From positions 2,060,001 through 2,124,000 of the forward strand of contig JABWDB010000046.1 in assembly GCA_019614645.1 (NCBI GenBank): 64,000 nucleotides of DNA. The letters are read 5' to 3'. Source of the stretch: Stratiolaelaps scimitus. Its lineage: Eukaryota > Arthropoda > Arachnida > Mesostigmata > Laelapidae. The translations under genes were made by a program, and so were the position numbers. The first letter of the stretch is position 1. The number at the start of each line of letters is the position of its first letter. This document shows positions 38,489-50,266 of the stretch, piece by piece. A model generated the notes under the pieces. That model saw only the letters and a program-made list of their open reading frames with translations, did no database searches and had not been told where the DNA came from.

Positions 38489-40707
38489 GAATGAAAACAC
38501 CAATTCAACCAAACTACGCAAACGTTTCCACTTGTTGAATGAAAATGGCACCGACAATCGATACCAACAAAGGGACTTCGCTTCGACAGCTACAAGCTAC
38601 ATGTTACCGTTATGCAACACCCTCACTTAGTAGAGGTCTCAACAGCAACAGCACCAGTTGCTCTCGTGCAACTTGAGGCGGGTGTCCAAGTACATCCGGG
38701 CTGGCTGCCTTCGCAACACTTTGAAGCGTTTCTTCGTTCGTCAACAATAGTGAATACCAAGCGAATACCAGCCAATTGTATGCTGGTAACAGCACATCAG
38801 GAGACTCCCTCAAGGAACGGCGTCCGGTGGCGCTCTAGCGGTCAAATAATATCGTTTCTCAACTGTTACGATAGAGTCCATCGTCTCCACCGGGGTCGGC
38901 CGTTGTCATCTCCAGCAAGCAGCTGCGGCTCCGGCGGCACTTCTGACCTGTGTTATCCTGTCCTGCTCCATAGCTTGGCCACTATGGTTACTCTGTGTTA
39001 TGATGCCCAGCAGAGCGTGTCGCCTCTATCAGACACTATTTCATGCCACATCTCATTCCACCACCATTCCTATTGTCGTTGTTATTATTATTATTATTTT
39101 TCTATTATTCGTTTTGCTCTCATTCTCTGCTCCGTTGTCTCTGCTATCCCTTTTCTAAGCATAGCATCGCATCGAAACACTAGCGTACATAGAAATACAA
39201 ACACTATTTTTGCATCGGTCGGTCAGCTGCTCTCTGTCTCGATGTTTTTCTCGATTCGATAGCCCGGCCCACGTCTGCTGTGGCCGTCTCTTCCTTCACG
39301 ATGATTGGCCATTGTCGCGGGGGGTATATCCGCTCTTCGGCGTTTAACTGCTCAGTGAGTCCGCGAAAAGCCGCAATCCTTCTGAGCTCTCTCTCTCTGT
39401 CCTTATTCCCTTTTTCTCGATAGGCTACACTCCCCTTAGTGATATTTCACATCGTCTTCGCGACGATCTGATCCAGCCTGTCCAAATGTGTCGCACAATG
39501 CCGACGAACAAAAGCCTAATGCAAGTGGATGTACGTTCTCGATGATCTGACGCACGTCTAGCGCAGCATAAATCAACAGTAGAGCTACCGGTAGCAACGC
39601 GCAGCAAACAAAGAAAAAAGACACAACGACACCAGTGCCGTTCGATCGTGTCCCTTGTTCGTATTTCCCGCCTTCGAACAGCAGCGGCATATTCAGTCAT
39701 CGTTTGGATTATTGTTGTTGTTGGTGTTGTTGTTGCTGGAGCGGAAGGCGATGACTAAGATCACTTGAAGAATAAATCTGTTCTCGTTGCAATGAGTCCG
39801 CATGCGGAAACTTCATTCGTTTAAGCAAAACTCGGCTCGTTTGTTCGGATGTTGACGAGTCTGCGATGAGCCACCCACCCACTCACTCGATCAAAATACA
39901 GTAAGCCGAATGCTACTGAACGCTATTTGTGCTGTCGAGCTTACACGAATCGGAATACCCGGCCAATAAGAACGGCTCGGCCCGTTCCAGTCAAGTGATG
40001 ATATGTAAAGAACAACCAGTATGAGTCGGCTGGGGTATATAAGGCTGGGAGCGAGTGGTGCATTGCCTGCCGATGACGACGAGCCAATATATATATATAT
40101 ATATATATATAATCAATTTGAGTGTTTTGCTTATATTCTAATATAGCATTGTAGGACGCAATACGTGTTCTCATCATTATGCTCAGCAGCAGCAGGGGCA
40201 AAAATAACAACAACAATTACAGGAAGAAGCGCCCAAAGTAGTTCCAAGTATAAGTAAGTATATCGCCATGTGTATAATCTATTCGCATGCGATTTTCGTG
40301 TCCCGGGGCATTTTCATTTTTTTTTTCTTCTGGCGACAACGCCGTAGGGGTGCCACGTAGCCCAGCCGGTGAACCAGACTCGCACAGATGCCGCACCTCG
40401 TCTTCTACGTTGCCCTGCCAATGTCTGCTTTGCCAACAGGCCACAGCCTCGCAGACCACCGCTCTCGCACACACACACCGACATCGACAGACGCACACAA
40501 ATAGCCTGTAGGCAGATCAAACTCGACAAACACCCGCTCGGAATAGACTCCTACAATTTATTACTGCCACAGCTATTGCTCCCTGGACAGAAGCAGCGAC
40601 CGCAGCAGACGGAAAAAACGCAGCGTCGAGCGGCCCCGTGCGACGTAACGAAACGTTCACAGTCGCCAGAAAAAAAGAACAACAACCGTAGGCTCCTATG
40701 CTCATGT
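38489..40707. other. Unannotated sequence
   Basis: A 216-codon plus frame spans 38612-39262. Its C-terminal half is translated low-complexity (HHHSYCRCYYYYYF from TTA repeats) and no domain is seen, so it is not called as a gene. A TA tract lies at 40087-40111 and an AC-rich run at 40467-40500. Confidence 0.5.
40087..40111. repeat. (TA)n microsatellite
   Basis: Alternating A and T of 25 bp. Confidence 0.9.
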
Positions 40708-41011
40708 TCACATCGCCAGCTGCACGATCCATTCGGCCGTTCGCTGCTCCTTTGATTCGAGCATCCGTCGCGGTGGCATCGACCGTCGCTCTGTCGACCG
40801 CTGAGCAAATGAAGAAACCGGGACACTGCTACCGGTTACACGGGCGACCGGTCGACCCGCGCCAATGAGTTTGCTTGGAAGGCAACGAGCAGCACCATCA
40901 ACCGCCGGCGCCGCCGCCGCCAACATCATCGTCGTCGTCACCGTCAACAGCAGCGGTATCGACAACGACAGCACGAACGGCAACAACGGGATCGTTGCCG
41001 TCAACACTAAC

Positions 41012-41066
41012 CAGCAGCAGCAGCAGCAGCAACACCAGTATAACCGCCGCCGCCGCCGCCGCCGCC
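41012..41066. repeat. (CAG)7 and (CCG)7 compound tract
   Basis: CAG units at 41012-41031 are followed 13 bases later by CCG units at 41044-41066. Confidence 0.9.
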
Positions 41067-41801
41067 ACCACATTGACGCTTTTGCATCGACGGTAGCAGC
41101 AGCAGCAGCAGGAGTCGTTGCTGCAACAGGAGCTTCTGCTTGTTTCATCGGCAGACGGCGGAGACCCGGACGAAACTTCCCTCTGTCTCCTCCGGCTACT
41201 CCTACAGCAACATTAGCAGCAACAGCAGCAGCAGCAACAGCAGCAGTAAGCAGCGTTTGCCACAATCGCAGCGGCTTGCTCCGCTGGCCAGTGGTCGGCT
41301 CATACTCGTTCGGAGTCCCTTGTTGCGTTGTGCAGCGCTGCGTTGCGTTGCGTTCGTCTCGAGCCGTCACTGCTCACACGATCCCGATGTCTGGCTCTGG
41401 CCGTGTGAGACTACCTGGGCTATTCTATTCGATGCGGCGCTTCGTCACTGACCCATCATCGCCGTTGGCAGCCGTTGTTGGCACGGTGTTACCGTCACCA
41501 GAGAATGGAAGGCAGCGCGAAGCAACAGGTAATAACAGCAGCGCTAGCGGCAGCGGCGGCAGAGGCGGCCGAGTTCGTCGGAACAACAGCAACGGCTGAG
41601 GAGGCTGCCGCAGCATCAGATGAACGATGATGGCACTGGATGGCACTGGATGGCTCTTCTCGGCTTTCCTCTTTTTTCTATGGGCTGCTTTCTACCCCGA
41701 CCCGCTGGACTACTCGGACGGCGGCGGTGGCGGCGGTGGCGGCGGCTGTGGTGGTGGTGGTGCGCACCTCCGTTCGTAGGGTCGATCCGATTGACGGCCG
41801 C

Positions 41802-41802
<1 letters not shown>

Positions 41803-41832
<30 letters not shown>
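41803..41832. repeat. (GCT)n microsatellite
   Basis: There are ten GCT units, which translate as poly-Ala, poly-Leu or poly-Cys according to frame. Confidence 0.92.
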
Positions 41833-41835
<3 letters not shown>

Positions 41836-44786
41836 GTAGCGTAGAGGCGTAGTGCAGTTGTGGACGATCGGAGTCGGGTGAAGCCAGCCGCTGTGGCAGG
41901 AAGACGGCGTCAGGCCACCGTCGCCGGTAACAACGGCGGCCGCAGGCGGACAGACGCGAGCTAGTCACTCACTTGTCGCTCATGAAGTGCACAGTCGGTC
42001 AGACCGATGAGGACACGCAGACACAACATACATATATATATATAGACACACACATCGGTAAATCAATGTATGGCAGAAGCAGCGCTATGACGACGACGAC
42101 GACCACCACCACTACCACCATCATCAACGCCAGCAGCAGCAGCATCAGTTAATGGCCACCAGCACCATAGCGCATCCACTGATGATAAAGCTGACGATGA
42201 TCATGAAGCTACCACTGATGGCGGCGGCGGCGGCGGCTGCACCAGTAACAACAGCAATGCCAAGACGAGAACGAGCGAGAGGAGGAGCTCCTCTGGATAT
42301 TCAAATAGTCCCTGGACTGCCGGACCTGGATGCACTTCCATCCGTTCAACGAGCCAAGCAACAAGGCAACAGCCAGAGGAACAACCCTTCCTCCGTATCT
42401 GGCTTCGCATCGCTTCGACGATGCTCACGTTCGCTCGGCCGGATGACTCATGCGCCCGGACGGGTAACTTCAACTTTGCTGCTCTTCGGCTCGGTCCTTT
42501 TGTCGTCCCTGGCCGCCGCTTTCCGCTCGAAGGAGAACCGGACCGGTCGTCGAGAGCTTGACCTGCCTTGCTGTTGTGGACTCGTTCAGCGTCGCTGCCG
42601 CCGAAGTCCGATGCGAAAGTCGCCCGCGGAAAGTAGGAATCATGCATGGAACGGCCGGCTGGCCAAACGCCGTTGTTGCCAACGGGGAGAGGAGGCTCAG
42701 CAGAAGTGGAACTACGAAAGTTGAGCCACCGCCCATCATGCAACGATGAACGGTGTGGCTTGAGCGGGCCAAGTCTATGCAACGAGCCTTCGGAAACGAT
42801 TTGCTGTTTTCGCCGGTGGCATGACGCTGCGTCCAACAACAAAAGCACTTTGTAGTGGAGTTGTTCCCATTTTAAGTTAGATATGGTGGCTGTTGTTGTG
42901 AAGCTGCTATATACTATAACACGTTCGTCTTAAGCTCGAAAGCGCTTTTCGTTCTGTCTCGGGTAACTCGAACATTGAACGTTGAGGTGTAGTCCACTGA
43001 CCTCCCATCTATGTTGTAGCAATGTATAACAGGGAACCAGCAGCCTGCACTGTACGACATTCACGTTCGACACAGACGTCACGACAATTTGAATCTTCCT
43101 TTCATTGCAAATTGCGTTATTGCCGCTGGGAGTCACTGTCGAATTATACCATAATCACACTCGGGAACGAGCCAACTGATACACACACGCTTGTTTAGGA
43201 CACAACCGATTGACCAGGGACGAATGTCCCGTCCCCTGCGAGAAACAATCTTTAAAAAAAATGCTTCGAACAAAACGAATGCGGCTCCCAGAGGGTCGGA
43301 CCGTCATTTTCGATCAGCAATCGGAAGAATTTTTCTAGCGGAGAAGCGAACGTATACACGAAACAATGCTTAGTATATATCGTTCAGATCGTGCGACGCC
43401 CACCATAGACCCACCCAACCAGTCCCTGAGTTGGCACGGACATCTCGTAGGCATACCCTGCCGTCATCAGGCAAAGCCGTGTCAATTTGTCCAACCGTTT
43501 GATCTGGCCCCCAAGCAGCTATCTGTTTCTAGGACTAACACCCGCTCGTACGATATCATCAGCGTCATTAATGCCTGATATTCGTGGGCACATTCTCTTC
43601 CAGCAATTTCATATGACCGTGGCAAGCAGCCTGTCGACTAGAAGCCTCCGTTGGTTCCGCTATCGAAAATCGTCATCGCTCCATCATCTCAAACACGCCT
43701 AGAAAGCATGTTACTTGCCTATTGTATTAGCTGTCTTCTATATTGCCTTCATGATGATGGTGGTGGTGATGATGCAGTTATTATTATTATTATCATCATT
43801 AGTAGTATAATAGTATTATATCTGCGCGCTATTCTCGTGGCCATCGTCGACCCAACAGTCGATAGAGTTAGGTGTCAAACAGGACGCGTACAACTGAACG
43901 CGCTCGTCCAGCCGGGGTCAATGGCTATCTCAACGCTAGAAAGAGATCAAGGAAATGCATTCCCAATGTTCGCGTTTTATTCATTCGCCAACGTTTCTCA
44001 ATGCGGCTCTCGCAACATGAGACCGCGCAGCTGGCGACGACTCGACTCAGCCAACGACAAGTGGAGAGTTCTCTCGAAACAGCGCTCATGGAGTGCCCAT
44101 ATTTGAGCGTCTTCATCGTTTGTCGTCCCGCTGGAGAGCGCATATTCGGCGTGATATGGTCATTTGAGCTTTCACGTGCCCTTCAGTACGCCCTCGCCAC
44201 TACCACGGGGAACACTGCGGACTCCGCCACATAGTAGTCGACTTGTGTAAACCTTCCTTCAACCGTTAAGCTTCTCGTGATTCATCTTTGCTCTTGGGCG
44301 CCGCGGCACCGATGCAGCTGCTTGACCGGCAACCGTCGCTGCACGACGTGCCGGCAGTGGCCTGAGTTCGCTGCAAGCGAACTCCCCATCTCAAGAGCTA
44401 GCAAGATATTCGCACTCAGCGCACCAAAACGCTTCACTGCGCTCGGACTCAACATGGGGACCAGACGAGAGCCTCGCACAATCGCTGCTGCACGATCTCA
44501 AGCTGGAAGATACTTTGGGACAGGCCTCTATTAGATAATATACAATTCAATATATTTACAATATCGACATTCAGGGTATTAGTCACAGAGGGAATAGAGC
44601 ACACCATCGTATATGGTGTTCACCTACCTTGGGTTCGTGCTGCAGTCAGAAGAGAGGCTCTTTGAGCGGAGGTTAAATTGAGCACCGTTTCGTTGTAATT
44701 ATCCAAAAAGGCACAAATATCTTATCTCTCTATCTTTATCTATATCTCCCTTTGCGCTATCGTAATTCAACACCACAAAACACACG

Positions 44787-44810
44787 ATATATATATATAT
44801 ATATATATTA
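44787..44810. repeat. (TA)12 microsatellite
   Basis: Alternating A and T of 24 bp. Confidence 0.9.
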
Positions 44811-44890
44811 GCGCCGAAACTGTGCACTATTGAATGGTCGAGGACTCGAGGCATCTATAGTCGAATGTTTCAAATCGTCACTTTCGTAGT

Positions 44891-44918
44891 AATCAATCAA
44901 TCGGTTGATTGATTGATT
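44891..44918. repeat. 12-bp perfect hairpin of AATC/GATT tetranucleotides
   Basis: AATCAATCAATC (44891-44902) and GATTGATTGATT (44907-44918) are exact complements separated by GGTT. A tetranucleotide tract has inverted on itself and leaves a tight 4-nt loop. Confidence 0.75.
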
Positions 44919-45710
44919 GAGGCTGCTTTAAAAATTTCAACTGTTCAACGACTGCTGGGTCACCACTTCGGATCCCTGTGGAACACTGCCCAGCCGCCGG
45001 TTGAAACAACGCACCTCGAGCACAAGCAAGCACCAACGAATGTTGACGCACAGAAGTCCCTTTTCCTAATTGGACTAATTGAACTTCGATCGAATTCAAT
45101 TTACATGCGTGCTATTGGCGGCTACTTGCACCCGCGATCGTAACAGGGCCGTCCTTGCACAGCGGGCCGTTTCGAAGGTCGTCAAACACTTATCCACGAT
45201 ATATGTTGCAAATATACGATATGCGTGTATACGTGTGCAAAAGTTCTTGTCACGTCATATCATTTTTCCCTTGGCTATTCGCTACTTCTTTCTCCTTGTG
45301 TTGCGCTTTCGTTTTTCTTGTAATTAGAAAATCCCACAAAAACACAACGAATACAATTTTGACGAACAGAAGAACAATAACTGGTTATTCATTCATTTAT
45401 CCATCCATTATTCATCCATGTTCATATTTGTCCATCCACTTCAATGTCTTGTTGCTCGGTCGCCGGCTAGCTCATGTTGCGGCGGAGTGGCATACGCGTT
45501 TAGCGTAGCGTTGTGTATAGCATAACAGATGTTGGTCGTACATGAACACGCGAGCGACGAACACACATTGTTGTTATGACGATTATTATTACGGTTGTAC
45601 TGACGATGATGATGATAATGCTACAATACGATCTGTGGCGGTTGAGCACAGGCACGAGCACACGGACGTGGTTAATGCGTGAATCGTCGTTCGCACTTGT
45701 GTGATGCACA

Positions 45711-46398
45711 TTGTCAACGCGCCTCCGCGTTCATCTCGTGGTGTCTGCGGCAACCAACGAACTGATGGACGTTTGTTCGTTCCACGGCAGCGAACCGCTC
45801 GATGGTGGACTGGATTCCTCACTTTCCTTCGGTGGCGGCGCGGGTATAGAAACAGATATTACACCGGGGGGATGCGCGGGGAAGAGGGGGGGGGGTCTTG
45901 GAGGAACGAACGGACACACAGGCCGACACAGCGAGGCAAGGCAATCGTCGACTGGTCGATTTCACCACCGCTGCTGCTGGACGGACGCTCGCTCACCCCT
46001 TAGCCTGGCTGACTGGCAGGCGCGCGCGGGCTCGTTCGCTGGCCGAGCCGACCGGCGCGGCGAACACCCGGCTCGCCGCCGCCGCCGCCGCCGCCGAACG
46101 GGAGAGGCCGGGTGAGGGCCAACGGGAGAGGGCAGCACCCACAACCACCGTGCGCGAAATTCTGAGGGAGAGGCCGCTCCGCGAGCTGAGCCTGGCTGAG
46201 GCAGAGGGTAGGTGCGCGAATAACGAGGGGAATCAGAGGAAGAACGAGATAGAGAGCGAGCGAGAGAGAGATCTAGGAGAGCACCGGGAAGAGAGACAGA
46301 GAGAGAGAGAGAGGCAAAAAGTAGACCTGAGCGAGGAAGAGTGTTTACAGAAATGTTTACAGAAACAAGAGATACGAAGAGATGCTTGCAACTGTTGA
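45711..46398 (+). CDS. CpG-rich candidate 5' exon region
   Basis: This stretch is GC- and CpG-rich with overlapping plus-strand frames. One of 134 codons (45711-46115) starts at an in-frame TTG, so no ATG supports it; it reads TNELMDVCSFHGSEPLDGG and later becomes poly-Arg from a GCC tract. Another of 166 codons (45898-46398) reads TTTVREILRERPLRELSLAE, then an Arg/Glu-rich segment from GA repeats, and ends CLQKCLQKQEIRRDACNC before a stop. A donor-like GGGTAGGTG occurs at about 46206-46214. The composition suits the first exon or 5' UTR of a plus-strand gene. No domain is recognisable, and part of the apparent coding potential comes from simple repeats. Confidence 0.22.
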
Positions 46399-46929
46399 GA
46401 AATTAGTGTACAAGGATGGCTGATCATCTGTTTGGGGGCTTATCAATGAACGCACTGAATGACGAACACGGCGCAAACGATTAGAGATGGGTGATTGCTA
46501 TATTCAACTATTATTATATTAATATGTAATCATATACAAATCGAATTTTCGTGTTGCTATTTTTTTTTGGTTTTTTTTTTACGTCAAGCTATTACACATA
46601 CAATCATACGGGTTTCTTGGCTGTCACCTTACGTTTTCAAAGGGGCTAACGCCCTTAAGTTGCCTAGTTGACAACTTATCTAACTGCTCTTCAACTTGGC
46701 TCCTCAATGGCGCACTGCTTTCGACCGATGCTATGGTTCTGTTGATTCCACGATCTTACTAATGAGCTCTCTCTCTCTATCTGAGTAGGATTATCTGTGG
46801 CTATTCGACAACCGACTGTTGTCCAAGGGTAGAGTTCATGTACGGGTGTCCCGTTCTCGTATGTGACACTCATTGGTCAAACGATAACAATATTTATGAT
46901 CGTCAAATCAAGTCATTTGATATATGTAT

Positions 46930-46951
46930 AATATATATATATATATATATA
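46930..46951. repeat. (TA)11 microsatellite
   Basis: Alternating A and T of 22 bp, directly before the open frame at 46956. Confidence 0.9.
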
Positions 46952-46955
46952 TTAA

Positions 46956-47273
46956 TGTGAGCAAGCAAATCGAACGGTGAACGTAACATCTGGACGACGT
47001 AAGCTCTATCCTAGCAATAAACGGATCTACTGTATCATCGATGTGCGCGCTGCTCAGATTCACCGTCACAGGCTAAATGCAGATATATCCGTTGATGACC
47101 CAATTCCGGGTATCGTGTACGGTGCACGAAAGGACAATATGTTCACCGAAGCTGCGGAGGGTCCTCATGAAGATCTATCGGGCAGAGCCGTACGGAGAAG
47201 TGAGACACTGTCGCTGGGGGGTCCAGATGAACGGACGACGTTAAAGGGGGTTTTCATCAGAACTACCTACTAG
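46956..47273 (+). CDS. Unrecognised open frame, possible exon
   Basis: The frame is open from 46956, just after a (TA)n tract, to the stop at 47271-47273. It has no upstream ATG; the first start-like codon is GTG at 46977, so it could only be an internal or terminal exon. The translation has balanced composition without simple repeats (NADISVDDPIPGIVYGARKD, RRSETLSLGGPDERTTLKG). No family was recognised and no good acceptor was found. It sits 0.6 kb right of the CpG-rich 45.7-46.4 kb block on the same strand. Confidence 0.15.
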   Translation, partial: CEQANRTVNVTSGRRKLYPSNKRIYCIIDVRAAQIHRHRLNADISVDDPIPGIVYGARKDNMFTEAAEGPHEDLSGRAVRRSETLSLGGPDERTTLKGVFIRTTY

Positions 47274-47302
47274 TAAATTATTAAATATAATAATAATTTA
47301 CT
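47272..47302. repeat. 12-bp perfect AT-rich hairpin with 7-nt loop
   Basis: AGTAAATTATTA (47272-47283) and TAATAATTTACT (47291-47302) are exact complements around AATATAA. The hairpin begins inside the stop codon of the open frame that ends at 47273. Confidence 0.75.
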
Positions 47303-47712
47303 CACGAGGGGGAAATGTGAGAATTTGTGCAATCAAGTGGCATTGGTATTATTCGAGGCTGTGTCCTCCGTTCTGTCGACGCTGAGAACGAGACCTCCTA
47401 GTTAAAGGTCCGGCATCCTCTATGCGTATTGGCATATACCGCCTAGTGTCATTCTTGCAACGTGATTGGCGTGATCTCCGTAGCATTTCTGCCGCAATTA
47501 ACGACAATATTGTGTCACTTCTCAGGGAACACCAAATCTACGCACATGCGTAAAATAAATATAATAATATAATAATTGAATTGGTATGCAGAGCAACCAC
47601 GTAAACAAAAGCACAAAAGCCTCCAGACCGCAAATTTAATAACAGATATTGTTAGAGTCTTAGGACTCAACTTTGTACTAATATATATAAATATATATAA
47701 TATATGTATGTG

Positions 47713-47734
47713 TATATATATATATATATATATA
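47713..47734. repeat. (TA)11 microsatellite
   Basis: Alternating T and A after a TATGTATG lead. Confidence 0.9.
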
Positions 47735-48009
47735 GCCCTGCGCTGGCTCTGGGGACACGTTTCTCGATAGCCGCCTGCGACCGTTAACGAAAATTCAATT
47801 AAAGGCGATTTCAATCATCGTTGTTTATTTGGAAGCTTATCACCCATACCATATGCGGCAGATGTTTTCGAGTCATCAGTCATGTAGCACTGATGCAGTC
47901 AGGGCTATGGTGTGCGACATACCTGAAACGAGTGTGAAAGAATATATTACATTAATGTTTGTAAAGATATACGCCCAAAGGTCAGCTAAACGACCATTTA
48001 TAAAGAAAG

Positions 48010-48042
48010 CAAGAGAGAAAGAGAGAGCGAGAGAGAGAGAGA
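48010..48042. repeat. (GA)n microsatellite
   Basis: GA units are interrupted by AA and GC. Confidence 0.85.
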
Positions 48043-49127
48043 ATATACTACACAAACCATCTTACTACACAATATAGAAAACAGGAGGAAAGTTAGTTTC
48101 GTTTTTAGACCTGATTCTATTTCAAGATTGATCAACTTCGACGAAACGTGGCACAAAGCCCCGATGCAAGGTATTACACAAGCGACATTTAAATGATCAG
48201 TTGCTGGATCTCACTGAATGCCGCCACCTGGCCCCCATGTTGGGGCGGTGTTTGGCTGACCTCATTTTGCGGCACTATAAAATGCAGGCCGGTAGCGAGT
48301 GGATCACACAGCCTAATGAGGTACGTCGTTAGCCAATAACGTCGAAATGATATTCTTCATATTATTGGCACCATCATGAATGCTGAGACAGGACTAGTGC
48401 CTGCGTGTCCCAGATACCGAAGAAGATCAACTGAGCTACATTTGTCTTCAATTGCCTTTTGATGGGAGATATGTAGCTGCTGTTGATGCTGTTGCCGTCG
48501 TTGTTAACCAGCTCTGGGCGTGGGTGGAAGGTATTGGGATCGTGTTACGCTCCAATGTCGACGCACGACACCGTCTGGCTATACAGATTGGTATAGATAC
48601 TATGGATAATGACGTTCCTTTAGAAGACCACCATGCCATCCATTAACCGCTACCAGATCAACGTGTTTGGGAAAAGGTCGATGTCCCAGCTTCAGCTTAT
48701 AGACTTTTCATTGGACATTTTAGCAAGCGAAACGCGAGCTATTGTACATGGAACCGCTAAGGAGAATCGGTGCAGTGCTCGGGAGATTTCATAGCGAATC
48801 GTGGGAATCACTTGTTCATTCTATGTCTCGTTATCTCGTTTTGGCGTAGCAATTTTTTCGTGAAGTCTGGCTACAATCGCTACGACTGTCGATTTGACAT
48901 TGTCTATAATTGTTACGTCACAACTGGCAGACACCTTTTAAGTTTAGTCTGTCCTGGTAAATACATCGAGATCAAATTATACGGAGGCTTGTTCGAACAC
49001 GCATGATGAATGATTTAATAGTTAAACAGAAAAGATTGCAAATAACAGCGGGAAGCAAATCACTTTGAAAATATCCATATACTTTTTCTTATAGACAAGT
49101 ACTATTGGATACCCCCAGATAGAAATT

Positions 49128-49313
49128 GAGCCCCCGGGGGTCGCCTGGTGCGTACAACGCGTAGGTGAACACATGGGTTCGATCCCCACCGTTACACATT
49201 TGCATTCGCAAAGGGATTGTCCGCCTCATGAAACCTTATGCCGAAAGCAGTTGTATCGTCGACTGAGTTGAATGTTTAAGGCTGTGAGTAGTAGTCAGCC
49301 AGGAAACATTGAC
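49128..49313 (+). mobile_element. SINE-like repeat, copy B, with tRNA-like head
   Basis: The 5' part contains a polymerase III B-box-like motif, GGGTTCGATCC, at 49175-49185, and an A-box-like stretch near 49141-49151. The body from 49182 to about 49310 aligns clearly with 29592-29710: both share CGTT-CACATTTG, a GTCCG-CT-ATGAA block, CGAAAGCAGTTGTA, GGCTG-GAGT and a GG-AAAC end. A tRNA-like promoter joined to a body shared with another locus is the standard structure of a SINE. The right end is placed where similarity stops; no poly-A tail or clear target duplication was seen. The head is better preserved here than in the other copy. Confidence 0.7.
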
Positions 49314-49603
49314 TTCTAGACATAAATCATTATCACATGATTGTATACAACAACCATTATATAGTAAAGATCCCCAAACTGTTTGCCTACCGAAATCAAG
49401 TTATTTATGAAGCTGTACGCCGCCAGTGATCCAACAAGAAATCGAGCTCGACTAAACATTGAGCCATGGTATGATGTTGACCAACGACGGGTATACCCTG
49501 ATGTTGTTTGTTTCGAAAAATTTCTTCGATCGCAGTCTTTGTCATTTACATACTCCAAACTACACAGCTTGTCAACGTTTTAACAAGCTCACAATGCGGA
49601 ATT

Positions 49604-49640
49604 ATTATATACGATGTAAATTTACATTATTGTATATAAT
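49604..49640. repeat. Nested palindrome
   Basis: A 14-bp perfect palindrome ATGTAAATTTACAT (49614-49627) is enclosed by a second pair of exact arms, ATTATATAC (49604-49612) and GTATATAAT (49632-49640). One base separates them on the left and four on the right. Confidence 0.7.
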
Positions 49641-50266
49641 AGGAGATACTAGCTACCCGGCAAGCTATCGACCGTGAACAAGGGAACAAGGCCACATGTA
49701 TACAATAAATATAGTATAATAATTCACCCGTGGAGACCCTTCCACCGTGTAATGTATACGGAAATCAAGCTGAATCATCACACAAGCAAAATCGATTATC
49801 TCGGCCAGCATGTCTGTCCCTCTGGAACTGTCGCCTCACTGAATATCGAAATGACTGTCAATTGAACCGCCGATGGCGGCGGCTAATCGACGTGTGTCGA
49901 ACAGCGGGCATCCCGAACCAGCGTTCGACAATCGAAGTCCATTCGATTGTATATAGTAATACATGACTCTAAATTGGTCTGACAGGAAAAGGTGTTGTCG
50001 CTATAAGCCATGCATATTCGTATGATCGAATTCGAAACTACATAGCACAGACTGTGCTGTAGGTTGAACTTTTGTGTTGGTGATTGCTGCAACGAGTGCT
50101 CTGTATAACACCACCAACTAAATGAGGACAATAGGCGTTGCGTCGAAATGCATTACATATGCATGTAGCATTGCGCATAGATCATCATGCGATCGACGGC
50201 TGTTAACAGCGTCGTCACTAAATGAGCACGCGTTAACAAGCTCTAATAGCTAGCTAACCAAGAAGC

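Larger units (their letters stand above)
40708..42848 (+). promoter_or_regulatory. Trinucleotide- and CpG-rich block, possible promoter or 5' UTR
   Basis: CAG, CCG, AGC and GGC tracts cluster here: CAG at 41012-41031, CCG at 41044-41066, AGC at 41096-41110, GCT at 41803-41832 and GGC near 42221-42237. Long frames exist on both strands (244 codons plus at 40865-41599; 220 minus at 40708-41370; 190 plus at 42152-42724; 215 minus at 42201-42848). They consist largely of Ala, Ser, Gln, Arg or Cys runs that are the same tracts read in different frames. The parsimonious reading is a GC-rich regulatory or untranslated region. Together with 45.7-46.4 kb it could mark the 5' end of a gene running to the right. 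Strand is uncertain. Confidence 0.25.
42849..45710. other. Unannotated sequence
   Basis: An ATT/GAT patch lies at 43753-43810 and a TA tract at 44787-44810. A 151-codon plus frame (43651-44106) includes an Ile run from the ATT tract. Overlapping plus frames at 43872-44234 and 44277-44534 have mixed composition but no recognised relatives. No gene is supported. Confidence 0.5.
47303..49127. other. Unannotated sequence
   Basis: TA tracts at about 47682-47734 and a GA run at 48010-48042. A 64-codon plus frame at 48452-48646 (VEGIGIVLRSNVDARHRLAI) has mixed composition, but a 63-codon minus frame overlaps it and neither is recognised. Confidence 0.5.

Noticed and set aside
38612..39262. 216-codon plus-strand frame
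   Set aside because: Half of it is a translated TTA/CAT patch. No domain is seen, and a minus-strand frame covers its first 200 bases.
40865..41599. 244-codon plus-strand frame
   Set aside because: It is built from CAG, CCG and AGC tracts. The minus strand is open for 220 codons over most of the same DNA, so openness reflects lack of A/T-rich stops, not coding.
42152..42848. 190- and 215-codon frames on opposite strands
   Set aside because: The mutual overlap, poly-Ala and poly-Pro/Leu runs from GGC tracts, and lack of any recognised domain argue against either.
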